From: UBA1926 sp002337215
GTDB taxonomy: Bacteria; Planctomycetota; Phycisphaerae; Phycisphaerales; UBA1924
Assembly: GCA_963973795.1 (NCBI GenBank)
Contig: CAXBAF010000043.1
Coordinates: 1-21,956 of the forward strand
DNA length: 21,956 nt
Reading direction: 5' to 3'
Below are positions 6,921 through 14,184 of the stretch, in pieces (position 1 is the first letter of the stretch; each line of letters begins with the position of its first letter). The translations under genes and the position numbers were made by a program. The notes beneath the pieces were generated by a model that was given only the letters and a program-made list of their open reading frames with translations, made no database searches and was not told where the DNA came from.

Positions 6921-8465
6921 ATGTCGGCAAACACCCGGACGCTTTCGCTGCCCGTCCTTCAACCGCGGGCCGTTGCGCCGACCCTCCCTGCCGATGAGGA
7001 CACCCCCAAAGAAAAGTGCGGCGTCGTCGGCGTGTGGAACCACCGAGACGCGGTCCACAAGGTCTACATGGGGCTCTACGCCCAGCAGCACCGGGGACAG
7101 GAATCGGCCGGCATCGCGGTCGCCGACGGCGACGCGATCCACGGGCACAACGGCATGGGCCTGGTGAGCGACGTCTTCGGCGCGCGCGACCTCGCGGACC
7201 TGGGCAGCTATCTCGCCCGCGTCGGCGAGGAGCGACCCGACGAGCAGCCGGCGGTCGGCGGCGCGATCGGTCATAACCGCTACAGCACGGCGGGGGGGTC
7301 GCTGTCGTGCAACGTGCAGCCGCTCATCGAGTCGTTCCTTGGGCACGACGACAGCCGGCAGGTGGCGGTGGCGCACAACGGGAACCTGATCAACGCGAAC
7401 GCGCTGCGGCGTCGGTTCGCCGAGGCGGGGCATCTTTTCCACACCACGAGCGATACAGAGGTGATGATCCACCTGCTCGCCGAGCCCGCGCAGCGCGATA
7501 CGCCCGATCCGCTCGCGGCGACGCTCCGCAGGCTGCAGGGCGCGTTCAGCGTGCTGTTTCTTTACCCCGACAGGATCGAGGCCGCGCGGGATCCGTGGGG
7601 CTGGCGCCCGCTCGTGCTGGGTCGGCTCCCCAACGGGTGCGACTGTGTCGCGAGCGAGACGGTGGCGCTCGATGTCATGGGGGCCGAGTTTGTGCGCGAG
7701 GTCGAGCCGGGCGAGATCGTCACGCTCGACCACCACGGCGTCACGAGCCGGCGCTTTGCGCCCGAATCTCCACGCCTCGCCCGGTGCGTGTTCGAGCACG
7801 TGTACTTCGCGAGCCCCGCGTCGAACGTGTTCGGGCAGAACGTGCTCGTGAGCCGGGAACTCTTCGGCGAGGCGCTCGCCGCCGAGTCGCCCGCTGACGC
7901 GGATCTCGTGATGCCCATGCCTGACTCGGGGCGGTCGGCCGCGAACGGGTACGCCCGCGCGAGCGGTCTGCCCTACCGCGAAGGGATCGTCCCCAACCGG
8001 TACGTGGGGCGGACGTTTATCAAGCCCACGCAGGGCGAGCGGCGCGACGCCGTGCGTCTGAAACTCAATGTCGTCAGCGAGATCGTGGACGGGCAGCGGG
8101 TCGTCGTCGTCGATGACTCGATCGTCCGCGGGACGACCACGCGGGAGAAGATGAGCCAGCTCCGCGAGGCGGGCGCGAGCGAGATCCACCTGCGGATCTC
8201 GTGCCCACCGATCCGCCACCCGTGTTACTTCGGGGTCGATTTCGCGACCCGCGACCAGCTCATCGCCCACAACCGCGAGATCGAGCAGATCCGCGAGTTC
8301 CTGGGCGTCGACTCGCTGGCGTTCCTGAGCTTGGGCGGCATGCTCGGGGCGATGAACCACCCCGCGGAGTCGTACTGCACCGCCTGTTTCAGCGGCGACT
8401 ACCGCATCGACATCGAGCACCCGGTGACGGAGCGCGTGGTCGAGCGGTCGCAGATGACGTTCTGA
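6921..8465 (+). CDS. purF: Amidophosphoribosyltransferase (glutamine PRPP amidotransferase)
   Basis: PurF catalyses the first committed step of purine synthesis, making 5-phosphoribosylamine from PRPP and glutamine in the cytoplasm. The 514-residue protein has the class II glutaminase nucleophile Cys33 in EKCGVVGVW, followed by GLYAQQHRGQESAGIAV and GHNRYSTAGG. The phosphoribosyltransferase PRPP loop is VVVVDDSIVRGTTTREK. Cysteines in RCVFEHVYFASP, ISCPPIRHPC and YCTACFSG match the [4Fe-4S]-type enzyme known from Bacillus. Cys33 implies a 32-residue propeptide to be removed, longer than the 11 residues in Bacillus subtilis; no later start codon precedes Cys33. The ATG at 6921 lacks a Shine-Dalgarno sequence and may be leaderless. 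It sits 87 bases after the phosphatase gene. Confidence 0.98.
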   Translation: MSANTRTLSLPVLQPRAVAPTLPADEDTPKEKCGVVGVWNHRDAVHKVYMGLYAQQHRGQESAGIAVADGDAIHGHNGMGLVSDVFGARDLADLGSYLARVGEERPDEQPAVGGAIGHNRYSTAGGSLSCNVQPLIESFLGHDDSRQVAVAHNGNLINANALRRRFAEAGHLFHTTSDTEVMIHLLAEPAQRDTPDPLAATLRRLQGAFSVLFLYPDRIEAARDPWGWRPLVLGRLPNGCDCVASETVALDVMGAEFVREVEPGEIVTLDHHGVTSRRFAPESPRLARCVFEHVYFASPASNVFGQNVLVSRELFGEALAAESPADADLVMPMPDSGRSAANGYARASGLPYREGIVPNRYVGRTFIKPTQGERRDAVRLKLNVVSEIVDGQRVVVVDDSIVRGTTTREKMSQLREAGASEIHLRISCPPIRHPCYFGVDFATRDQLIAHNREIEQIREFLGVDSLAFLSLGGMLGAMNHPAESYCTACFSGDYRIDIEHPVTERVVERSQMTF

Positions 8466-8575
8466 GTTGGTGTCGCTGATGTGACGAACGCCGATGATCT
8501 TGACGCGCGACTCTCGTGGGCATCCCGTACTCGACACGCGACCACGCCGCGGATAGACGGGCCCGGATCCGACAT

Positions 8576-9112
8576 CTAGATCGCCTTGCGCGAGAACGAC
8601 ACCTTCACGCCCGACTCGTCGGTCGGCAGCAACTCGAGGTCGATCGTGTAGAGGCCGTCGGATTCGTAGCGGCAGTCCGCGACCCGGGCCAGCAGCATCA
8701 GCGGCTTGTTGTCCAGGCGGTGCACCGCGACGATCACCCGGCGGTCGGTGTAGCACATCCGCCGGCTCGAGAGCGAGAGCGACGAGGTGCTCAGCGTTCG
8801 GGCGCGGGCGCTCCAGGGCAGCCCCGCCTTGCCGTGCTCGATCTCGGCCATCTCCAGCTCGGCATCGAAGGGGAAGACCCGCGAGTTGCTCCGGCCGGGT
8901 GATTCCGACGATGAGGCCGACGCGAAGCGGGGGAGCAGATCCGCGTCGGGGTCGCTGGCCCGCTGACGGCTCGACAGCGAGGGCCCCGCGGGCGGTGGTG
9001 GGACGGCCCTGCCTCCCTTGAAGCCGGCGATGGATCCAGAGGAGGCGGTGTTGTCAGACCAATCCTTCATTGACGGTGTATCGACCGGGGCGGCGCTCTC
9101 GGCGACCGTCAT
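8576..9112 (-). CDS. PilZ-like domain protein (about 178 aa)
   Basis: The C-terminal half has the beta-barrel rhythm of PilZ domains: SARARTLSTSSLSLSSRR, then RRVIVAVHRLDNKPLMLLARV and CRYESDGLYTIDLELLPTDE. The c-di-GMP signatures RxxxR and D/NxSxxG are not recognisable (FPFDAELEM and STSSLSL occupy those places), so ligand binding is doubtful. The first 80 or so residues are Ser/Pro/Gly-rich and probably disordered. The start is uncertain: ATG at 9112 is used here; ATG at 9070 and GTG at 9151 are in-frame alternatives, and none has a clear Shine-Dalgarno sequence. It lies 118 bases downstream of the zinc-ribbon gene on the same strand and may share its transcript. Confidence 0.65.
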   Translation of the reverse strand: MTVAESAAPVDTPSMKDWSDNTASSGSIAGFKGGRAVPPPPAGPSLSSRQRASDPDADLLPRFASASSSESPGRSNSRVFPFDAELEMAEIEHGKAGLPWSARARTLSTSSLSLSSRRMCYTDRRVIVAVHRLDNKPLMLLARVADCRYESDGLYTIDLELLPTDESGVKVSFSRKAI

Positions 9113-9230
9113 CGGTGTGGACGCGTGCGTGCGGGCCCGCCCAAGCGTCACAGCCGCTCGGAACGTCCGCAGAGTGGGGGCATCACGCTCCGTGATCGAT
9201 CGGGGAGCCCAGGACCCGGCAAGGTCTCCG

Positions 9231-9632
9231 CTAGCGTGATCGGACCATGTTCTGCTGGGATGTGCCGGGCTCGGAGCGGCCGAGGGTTCCTTCGCGGCGA
9301 TTGACGCGAACCACGGCCCGATCGGCGGGCACCCGGACGAGCACGTGGTAGACCGGCGAGAGGACGGGCCGGCAGACCCGCAGCAACACTCGCCGGACGA
9401 AGCGTCGGATGCCTCCGCGGCGGGATTGCGATCGAGCGGGGATGACGACCCCTTCGAGCTCGGCATACGACCGCGGCGGGCGGGCGTAGAGATCGGTCCC
9501 GCAGGCCGGGCACGCGAAGATACACGGGTCGAATCCGTGTTGGAGCGCATCGCCGTCGTCGCCACAGCGGACACACCGCCTCCGGTGGATACCGCTCTGT
9601 ACACCCAGGTCGTGATCCCGTCTACGCTCCAT
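9231..9632 (-). CDS. Zinc-ribbon protein of unknown function (133 aa)
   Basis: The N-terminal part carries two CxxC knuckles, CVRC (C20, C23) and CPAC (C41, C44), in RRRCVRCGDDGDALQHGFDP and FACPACGTDLYARPPRSYAELEG. This is a typical zinc ribbon, with an extra Cys37. The remainder is arginine-rich (RRGGIRRFVRRVLLRVCRP) with short hydrophobic stretches, and ends in a polar tail. DNA, RNA or protein binding is possible but not shown. Upstream of the ATG at 9632 is a good promoter, TTGCCC and TAGTCT spaced by 17 bases, which would start transcription about three bases before the start codon. No Shine-Dalgarno sequence is present. Confidence 0.7.
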   Translation of the reverse strand: MERRRDHDLGVQSGIHRRRCVRCGDDGDALQHGFDPCIFACPACGTDLYARPPRSYAELEGVVIPARSQSRRGGIRRFVRRVLLRVCRPVLSPVYHVLVRVPADRAVVRVNRREGTLGRSEPGTSQQNMVRSR

Positions 9633-9641
9633 CTGTCGGCA

Positions 9642-9670
9642 GACTACTCCGAAGCATGGGGTTCGGGCAA
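9642..9670 (-). promoter_or_regulatory. Candidate promoter of the zinc-ribbon gene, near-leaderless
   Basis: On the minus strand, TTGCCC (9670-9665) is followed after 17 bases by TAGTCT (9647-9642). A start seven bases further on would fall about three bases before the ATG at 9632. This is the only -10 candidate in the window with a plausible -35 at canonical spacing. Confidence 0.5.
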
Positions 9671-9713
9671 TACCGAATATCCTGCGGACCGATCGAAAGG
9701 CGGCGTCTCACAC

Positions 9714-10415
9714 ATGGACAGAGATCGATGGTCCGAACATCTCGCGGCGATCGCGGCTCCCGCGCTGGCAGGCACGCCGCTCGACCCCGAATCCGGTCCA
9801 TGTGATCCGGATGTCGCGGCCCGGTTCATCGATTCGTTTGCAGACGAACTGAATCACCGGCGCGCGGTCGATCGCCCTCTGCTCGGTCGTCTGCTCGGGA
9901 TTGCGCCGACGCCGCCGGAGAGCGAGCCCGCGTCGGAGGATGTCGCGCTGTGGTGGGCGATCCACACCGGCGTGTCCTCGGTGCTTGTTGAGCGCATGAT
10001 GTCGTCCGCGCCGGGGCCCCTGATCGGCGAGCCTGCGTTTCAACGCGGTGCGATCGAGGCGACGACCGAGACCGAACTCGGGGCGCTCCATGCGCTCGCC
10101 CACCATGCCCGGGCCGCGGGGGGCAAACGGTCGAGGATTTCTGCCCGGTGTCTCGACGCGGCTCGTTGGCACGTGGACACGCTCCAGCCCGACAACGGCA
10201 CAAACCACCCGTGGGCGATCCATGTATTCATCGAATTGGCCGACGCGGATCCCGCGTACGCGATGGGCGCCACGCTGCACGCGGAGGGCCTGCTCCACAA
10301 CGCGATGGTGCGCACGGGTCGGCCCGACCGGTTCAGCGCGTGCCTTTTGCTCGACGCGTCTCGTGCGCTGGGCGAGCCGAGTCTGGTCATCACGAGCGGT
10401 GACCAAAAAAAGTGA
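9714..10415 (+). CDS. Hypothetical protein (233 aa)
   Basis: I do not recognise a family. The protein is soluble, without signal peptide or membrane segment, and rich in Ala, His and Arg; it looks mainly helical (GALHALAHHARAAGGKRSRI, WAIHVFIELADADPAYAMGA, ACLLLDASRALGEPS). The ATG at 9714 is preceded by GAAAGG and lies after the divergent promoter of the zinc-ribbon gene. A longer reading from 9345 would run antisense through that zinc-ribbon gene and is rejected. TATCCT at 9678-9683 might be its -10. The stop codon TGA at 10413 is the first base triplet of a 13-bp hairpin, and the last two codons (Lys-Lys) come from a run of seven A residues. Confidence 0.7.
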   Translation: MDRDRWSEHLAAIAAPALAGTPLDPESGPCDPDVAARFIDSFADELNHRRAVDRPLLGRLLGIAPTPPESEPASEDVALWWAIHTGVSSVLVERMMSSAPGPLIGEPAFQRGAIEATTETELGALHALAHHARAAGGKRSRISARCLDAARWHVDTLQPDNGTNHPWAIHVFIELADADPAYAMGATLHAEGLLHNAMVRTGRPDRFSACLLLDASRALGEPSLVITSGDQKK

Positions 10416-10443
10416 AGGCGACGCGGGGATCGCGTCGCCTTCA
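10405..10443 (-). terminator. Intrinsic terminator, oriented for minus-strand transcription
   Basis: TGAAGGCGACGCG (10413-10425) and CGCGTCGCCTTCA (10431-10443) form a perfect 13-bp stem with a 5-base loop. A7 at 10405-10411 means that on the minus strand the stem is followed, one base later, by seven Ts: a textbook intrinsic terminator. In the plus direction no T-run follows (GCGTGGGAAAAG), so it would only be a 3'-end hairpin for the plus-strand gene that stops inside it. Confidence 0.75.
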
Positions 10444-10771
10444 GCGTGGGAAAAGAGGGAAGCTTGTTTAGTCGGCACCAGATTCAACCGTGCCGATGCT
10501 CTCATTTCGATTGCTCGATTCATTCCGATGCGAGGTGCTCCGGGAATCTTGCAATTTCGTCGCAAAGCAATCGGTGCAGATGCGTGCGGTATTCCGAGCC
10601 GACCCGAAACCCAGAAGAACTACGCACGCGGAATCGCGTTTCTGACGCAGGAAACTCGGGATGTTTCGGTCCGATTCTCGACGATCGGGAACGCGCCGAG
10701 CGGTGTGGTTCGGCCACCCGGTACGATCCCTCGACGCATCCGATTCACGGACCGCACAGGGAGCACACGCG
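10444..10771. other. Non-coding gap of relatively low GC, possible minus-strand small RNA locus
   Basis: These 328 bases are visibly more AT-rich than the surrounding genes and hold no convincing protein gene; a 65-codon minus-strand frame at 10520-10717 has no recognisable features. CGGCAC at 10473-10478 pairs with GTGCCG at 10490-10495. TACGAT at 10722-10727 is a possible -10 for the downstream plus-strand gene. The minus-strand terminator at its left edge suggests that a minus-strand transcript may cross the gap. Confidence 0.35.
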
Positions 10772-11053
10772 ATGGCGAAGGGTCAGTACCACACGCGATA
10801 CCAGCAGGGCATCGTCCGGCGGTTCTATCTGCACCGCGGGTCGATCCTGATCACCCGGCTGCAGGAAACGGTCAGTGACCTCGCGATCGCCGAGGGCAAG
10901 AAGGCCGATACGCTCTGGAAGCGGGCGGAGGACACGCTCCGCAAGGTCGAGGCGGAGCCGCCGCTGCCGGCGAGCCGGATCGAGACGATCTGCGGGAACC
11001 GCGACGTCGCGGCTCTCGCGAAATTCGTGGGTGAACTGGAAGCCCGCGGGTAG
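10772..11053 (+). CDS. Small conserved-looking protein of unknown function (93 aa)
   Basis: The protein begins MAKGQYHTRYQQGIVRRFYL and continues with a helical, charged body (ITRLQETVSDLAIAEGKK, KRAEDTLRKVEAE) and CGNRDVAALAKFVGELEARG. There is no membrane segment. A strong Shine-Dalgarno sequence (AGGGAG, 10758-10763) sits eight bases before the ATG at 10772, which settles the start. The codon pattern is typical of the window. The net positive N-terminus could suit nucleic-acid binding, but no known family is recognised. It faces the convergent membrane-protein gene across a 28-base gap. Confidence 0.75.
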   Translation: MAKGQYHTRYQQGIVRRFYLHRGSILITRLQETVSDLAIAEGKKADTLWKRAEDTLRKVEAEPPLPASRIETICGNRDVAALAKFVGELEARG

Positions 11054-11081
11054 CGGCTGTCGCCGGGACGATGCACGGCGA

Positions 11082-12017
11082 TCAGCGGGCGACGCGCGGC
11101 CTCGGCGAGGGCTGCTGGGCTTTCTCCGAGACCGATCCGACCCAGCCGAGCCCGGTGGGGACGCCAAGGAAAATGCCGACGAGCCAGTCGAGAGGCTGCA
11201 CGAGCGACGGGCCGACGAGCGTGCCGCTCCGGGCCGCGTCCGCGGCCTCACCACCACCCGGGACGGCGTAGACCGTCAGCGGGCCGACGATCATGAGCAC
11301 GGCGACCGCCGCGATCGACCGGATTCGGGCCTGCTCGGTCGAGAGCGTTGGCGTCGCAAGATGCACCGCGACCGCGGCGAGCAACGCGCCGAAGAAGCCC
11401 CCGGCAAGACACTGGCCGCGTGCGCCATCCAGCGCGACGAGCACCGTGCCGGCGATCCCCGCGGCGACCCCGATCGCGATACCGATCGCGGCGTTGCCGG
11501 TGCCGACCGCGACACGCACGTCCTTCTTGTACGCCGCGGGGGTGTGCGTCCCGCCGCCGACCGAGAGCAGCCCGGCGATCGCGAGCCCGACCGCCGCGAC
11601 GACCACGCCTTCGATCGCGAGCGGGATCGCTGCGCCCGCGCCGTGCATCTCGAAAATCCGCCAGCTGTTTCCGGTCCGCAGCGCGGCCCAGGCGATGCAG
11701 AGCCCGACGAAGGTCCGGCCCGTTCCCGGCGCGGTGAGCTTGGCGGTGATCGCGCCGCCGAAGGCCGCGACGATCCCGATGACGAGCAGCACGGCGACGC
11801 CCAGCACCGGGGCGTTGCTCAGCAGGAGGGTGGCGTCGGGGCCGCCCGTGGGGTCCTCGAGTGATGCGATCGGGAGCGCGAGCAGCGGGCCGAGCAGCAT
11901 GACCGCGAGCGAGGGGAGCAGCCACCGGAGCAGGAGCGGACCCTTCTGGTGGTCGTGCGGCTGCGTGGTTGCGTTTGCGTTGCGTTTCGCCGCTGATTGT
12001 GCTGTCGTGTCGCTCAT
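11082..12017 (-). CDS. Multi-pass membrane protein of unknown function (311 aa)
   Basis: About eight hydrophobic segments are visible, for example LLPSLAVMLLGPLLALPIA, VLGVAVLLVIGIVAAFGGAI, IEGVVVAAVGLAIAGLLS, GIAIGVAAGIAGTVLVAL and IAAVAVLMIVGPLTVYAV. The N-terminus is polar (MSDTTAQSAAKRNANATTQP) and the C-terminus basic. No transporter or enzyme signature is recognised. The ATG at 12017 has GGAGG upstream at 12032-12036, but 14 bases away. In between lies a four-codon frame, ATG ATC GCA CCA TGA, whose stop overlaps this start. The gene diverges from another membrane-protein gene at 12174. Confidence 0.75.
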   Translation of the reverse strand: MSDTTAQSAAKRNANATTQPHDHQKGPLLLRWLLPSLAVMLLGPLLALPIASLEDPTGGPDATLLLSNAPVLGVAVLLVIGIVAAFGGAITAKLTAPGTGRTFVGLCIAWAALRTGNSWRIFEMHGAGAAIPLAIEGVVVAAVGLAIAGLLSVGGGTHTPAAYKKDVRVAVGTGNAAIGIAIGVAAGIAGTVLVALDGARGQCLAGGFFGALLAAVAVHLATPTLSTEQARIRSIAAVAVLMIVGPLTVYAVPGGGEAADAARSGTLVGPSLVQPLDWLVGIFLGVPTGLGWVGSVSEKAQQPSPRPRVAR

Positions 12018-12161
12018 GGTGCGATCATTCGCCTCCGGACACGTCCTGTCGCGTCCTCTCGAGTCGTTTCACGTCCCATCGCTCGTGTGGGTGGGAGCGA
12101 TTGAGTCCACGCCGACCGATTCCGGGCCCGCGTGATGCCGCCGTCGCGTCGGCGATGCCGA

Positions 12162-12167
12162 TAGCAT
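12162..12167 (+). promoter_or_regulatory. Candidate -10 hexamer TAGCAT for a leaderless mRNA
   Basis: TAGCAT ends six bases before the ATG at 12174, as TACGCT does before purF. The bases before the ATG (CGGGCC) contain no Shine-Dalgarno sequence. No clear -35 is visible in the GC-rich sequence upstream. Confidence 0.4.
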
Positions 12168-12173
12168 CGGGCC

Positions 12174-13454
12174 ATGCAGCCTTCTCGCGACAGCCTACAC
12201 AGCCCGAACCCAGACCGCACCGCGCCGGGATCGACCGTCATGCCTTCTCGTGCGCACGCCCCCGCGCCGCGCCTGGGGGAACTCGCCGATCAACTGCTGC
12301 TTCCTGATCTCCTGCGTGCGGGGGGCGCCGCGGCGAGGCCCGACCGCCTCGTTGCCGCCCTCGTGCTCGTCATCGTCGTGCTCTTCACCGCGATCTCGCT
12401 CAGCGGTGACCCGCGCGACGCGGGCGGGCTGCGGGTCGCGGTGGGTCAGATCGAACTCGCCGTGAGCGGTTTTTCCAACAGCCTGCTCCGGGCCGACTTC
12501 GGTTCGCTCACCGACCGCTTCCGACTCCTGCTGATCGAGGCGCCGGAGACCGCGATCCGATCGGCCCCCGGCGCAACTGCTGGTTTGGTCACCGTCTTTG
12601 TCCTGTTCTGGGGCATCGCGGGGCTCTACATCAGCCGGGGCGCGGGGATGGAACTGGGCCGGCGGATCCGCGTCCGCCCCGGTCGCCTGTTCACATTCCT
12701 TCGGGTCAGGGGTGTGTCGGCGGTGCTCTCGCTGCTGCTGCCCCCGTTGATCGTCTCGCTGTTGCTCCTCGCGCCGCTGGTGCTCGGTGCGATGATGCGC
12801 GTGCCGGGGCTCGACATCGCCGCGGGGCTGCTGTACGGGCTCGGGCTCGCGTCGACATTCGCGGCGGCCTTCCTCGTCGTGGCGTGGCTCGTCGCGGGCT
12901 GGATGCTGATCCCCTCGGTCGCGTGCGACGGAGCGGATCCGTTCGACGCAACGCAGCGGTCTTTCGGCATGCTGCTGAGCCGGCCGCTCGGTGTGCTGAC
13001 GCATGCTGCCGTCGCGGTGCTGCAGGGTGTCGTGCTGATCGGACTTGTCTGGATCGTCGCCGACCTCGCGATCGGGTTCGCCGAGACGGTCTCCGGCGCC
13101 GCGGGCGAGCGGGCCACTTGGATCGCGAGCGGGATCGCCGCGGAGACCGAGAACGCGGGCTCGGCGCGGAACGCGTCGCATTTCGTCATCGTCTGGAAAG
13201 CGATCGCGTACCTGCTCGTGGCGGCGTACGGCGTGAGCTATGCGCACACGGCGAGCACGGCCGTTTACCTCAACGCACGGAAGATGGTCGATGGGCAAGA
13301 ACCCAGCGAACTCTGGATGCCGGGCGACGCGGCGGGGGTGGTGCCGGTCAACGCGGATCGGCGTCCTGCGTCGGTCAGGTCGGCGTCGGATCAGTTGGCG
13401 GCAGTCCCTGCGCCCGCCGACGCCGATCCAGGATCGTCCGAACCTCGGGGATGA
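12174..13454 (+). CDS. Multi-pass membrane protein of unknown function (426 aa)
   Basis: Hydrophobic segments include LVAALVLVIVVLFTAISL, GLVTVFVLFWGIAGLYI, VLSLLLPPLIVSLLLLAPLV, TFAAAFLVVAWLVAGWMLI, VLQGVVLIGLVWIVADLAI and a final one near IVWKAIAYLLVAAYG. Between segments, DGADPFDATQRSFGMLLSRP resembles the D-A-x-x-R-S/SRP loop of DUF4013-like permease-type proteins, though I cannot assign a family. The C-terminal 50 or so residues are polar, and their coding sequence overlaps truB on the other strand by 80 bases. The start at 12174 is supported by TAGCAT six bases upstream in a leaderless arrangement; ATG at 12240 is an alternative with only a weak ribosome binding site. Confidence 0.75.
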   Translation: MQPSRDSLHSPNPDRTAPGSTVMPSRAHAPAPRLGELADQLLLPDLLRAGGAAARPDRLVAALVLVIVVLFTAISLSGDPRDAGGLRVAVGQIELAVSGFSNSLLRADFGSLTDRFRLLLIEAPETAIRSAPGATAGLVTVFVLFWGIAGLYISRGAGMELGRRIRVRPGRLFTFLRVRGVSAVLSLLLPPLIVSLLLLAPLVLGAMMRVPGLDIAAGLLYGLGLASTFAAAFLVVAWLVAGWMLIPSVACDGADPFDATQRSFGMLLSRPLGVLTHAAVAVLQGVVLIGLVWIVADLAIGFAETVSGAAGERATWIASGIAAETENAGSARNASHFVIVWKAIAYLLVAAYGVSYAHTASTAVYLNARKMVDGQEPSELWMPGDAAGVVPVNADRRPASVRSASDQLAAVPAPADADPGSSEPRG

Positions 13455-14184
13455 TCAGCAGGTCCGACTGAACCAGTTTTGATGGCAGCCCGTCGAGGGG
13501 GCGGGCGTCGTCGATGCTGAAGCGCCCGATCCGTGTCCGGCGGAGCCCCGCGAGCATGCCCCCGACGCCGAGCGTGCGGCCCAGATCGCGGGCAAGGCTG
13601 CGGATGTAGGTCCCCTTGCCGCACCTGATGTCGAGGTCGAGCATCGGCCACTCGTACCCGGCGATGGAGAGCTCGTGGATCTCGACAGGACGCTCGGCGA
13701 GGCGATCGATCTTCCCGGCCCGCGCGAGTTCATACGCCCGCTTGCCGTCGATTTTCATCGCCGAGTGCGCGGGGGGGGCCTGCATGATCCTGCCGGTGAA
13801 CTCCGGAAAGACCGCTTCGATCTGGGCGCGCGCCAGGGGCGCGGCGATGTCGGCGGGGACCGGGTCGCTCTCGAGGTCGTCGGTGGGGGAGGTGTGGGCG
13901 AGATCGATGCGCGCGCGGTAGCCTTTCTCGCCGACCATGATCTGGTCGCAGAGTTTCGTCGCGGGCCCAACCAAAGCGACCATGAGCCCCGAGGCGAGGG
14001 GGTCGAGCGTGCCGCCGTGCCCGACCTTGACGCGTTTGGGTGCGCCGGCAGCGACGAGCTTGGCGCGCACGATGCTGCACATCCGCATCGAGGTCGGGCC
14101 GACCGGCTTGTCGATGAGCATGATCCCGGCGAGCGGGTCTTGGTACGGCGGGGCGGGTTCGGGGTGCGAGCCGGGGTTGGTCAT
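13375..14184 (-). CDS. truB: tRNA pseudouridine(55) synthase
   Basis: TruB isomerises uridine 55 in the T-loop of most tRNAs. The 269-residue protein has the catalytic motif GHGGTLDPLASGLM with Asp61, preceded by LIDKPVGPTSMRM, followed by KGYRARIDLAHTSPTDD and later QAPPAHSAMKIDGKRAYELAR and GKGTYIRSLARDLG. All are family landmarks. The C-terminus is short, ending in RRRRAQGLPPTDPTPT, without a full PUA domain. The ATG at 14184 overlaps the TGA of the upstream glycosyltransferase (ATGA), so translation is probably coupled. The 3' end overlaps the convergent membrane-protein gene over 13375-13454. No rbfA or rpsO, frequent truB neighbours, lies beside it. Confidence 0.97.
   Translation of the reverse strand: MTNPGSHPEPAPPYQDPLAGIMLIDKPVGPTSMRMCSIVRAKLVAAGAPKRVKVGHGGTLDPLASGLMVALVGPATKLCDQIMVGEKGYRARIDLAHTSPTDDLESDPVPADIAAPLARAQIEAVFPEFTGRIMQAPPAHSAMKIDGKRAYELARAGKIDRLAERPVEIHELSIAGYEWPMLDLDIRCGKGTYIRSLARDLGRTLGVGGMLAGLRRTRIGRFSIDDARPLDGLPSKLVQSDLLIIPEVRTILDRRRRAQGLPPTDPTPT

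Noticed and set aside
6303..8756. 817-codon minus-strand open frame opposite the phosphatase and purF genes
   Set aside because: It is an antisense shadow created by high GC. The plus strand holds unmistakable enzyme motifs, and the minus frame is low-complexity and rich in Arg, Asp and Val without any domain.
9345..9713. N-terminal extension of the 233-aa gene starting at 9345
   Set aside because: It would run antisense through the zinc-ribbon gene, whose CxxC pattern and promoter are convincing; the ATG at 9714 has a GAAAGG site.
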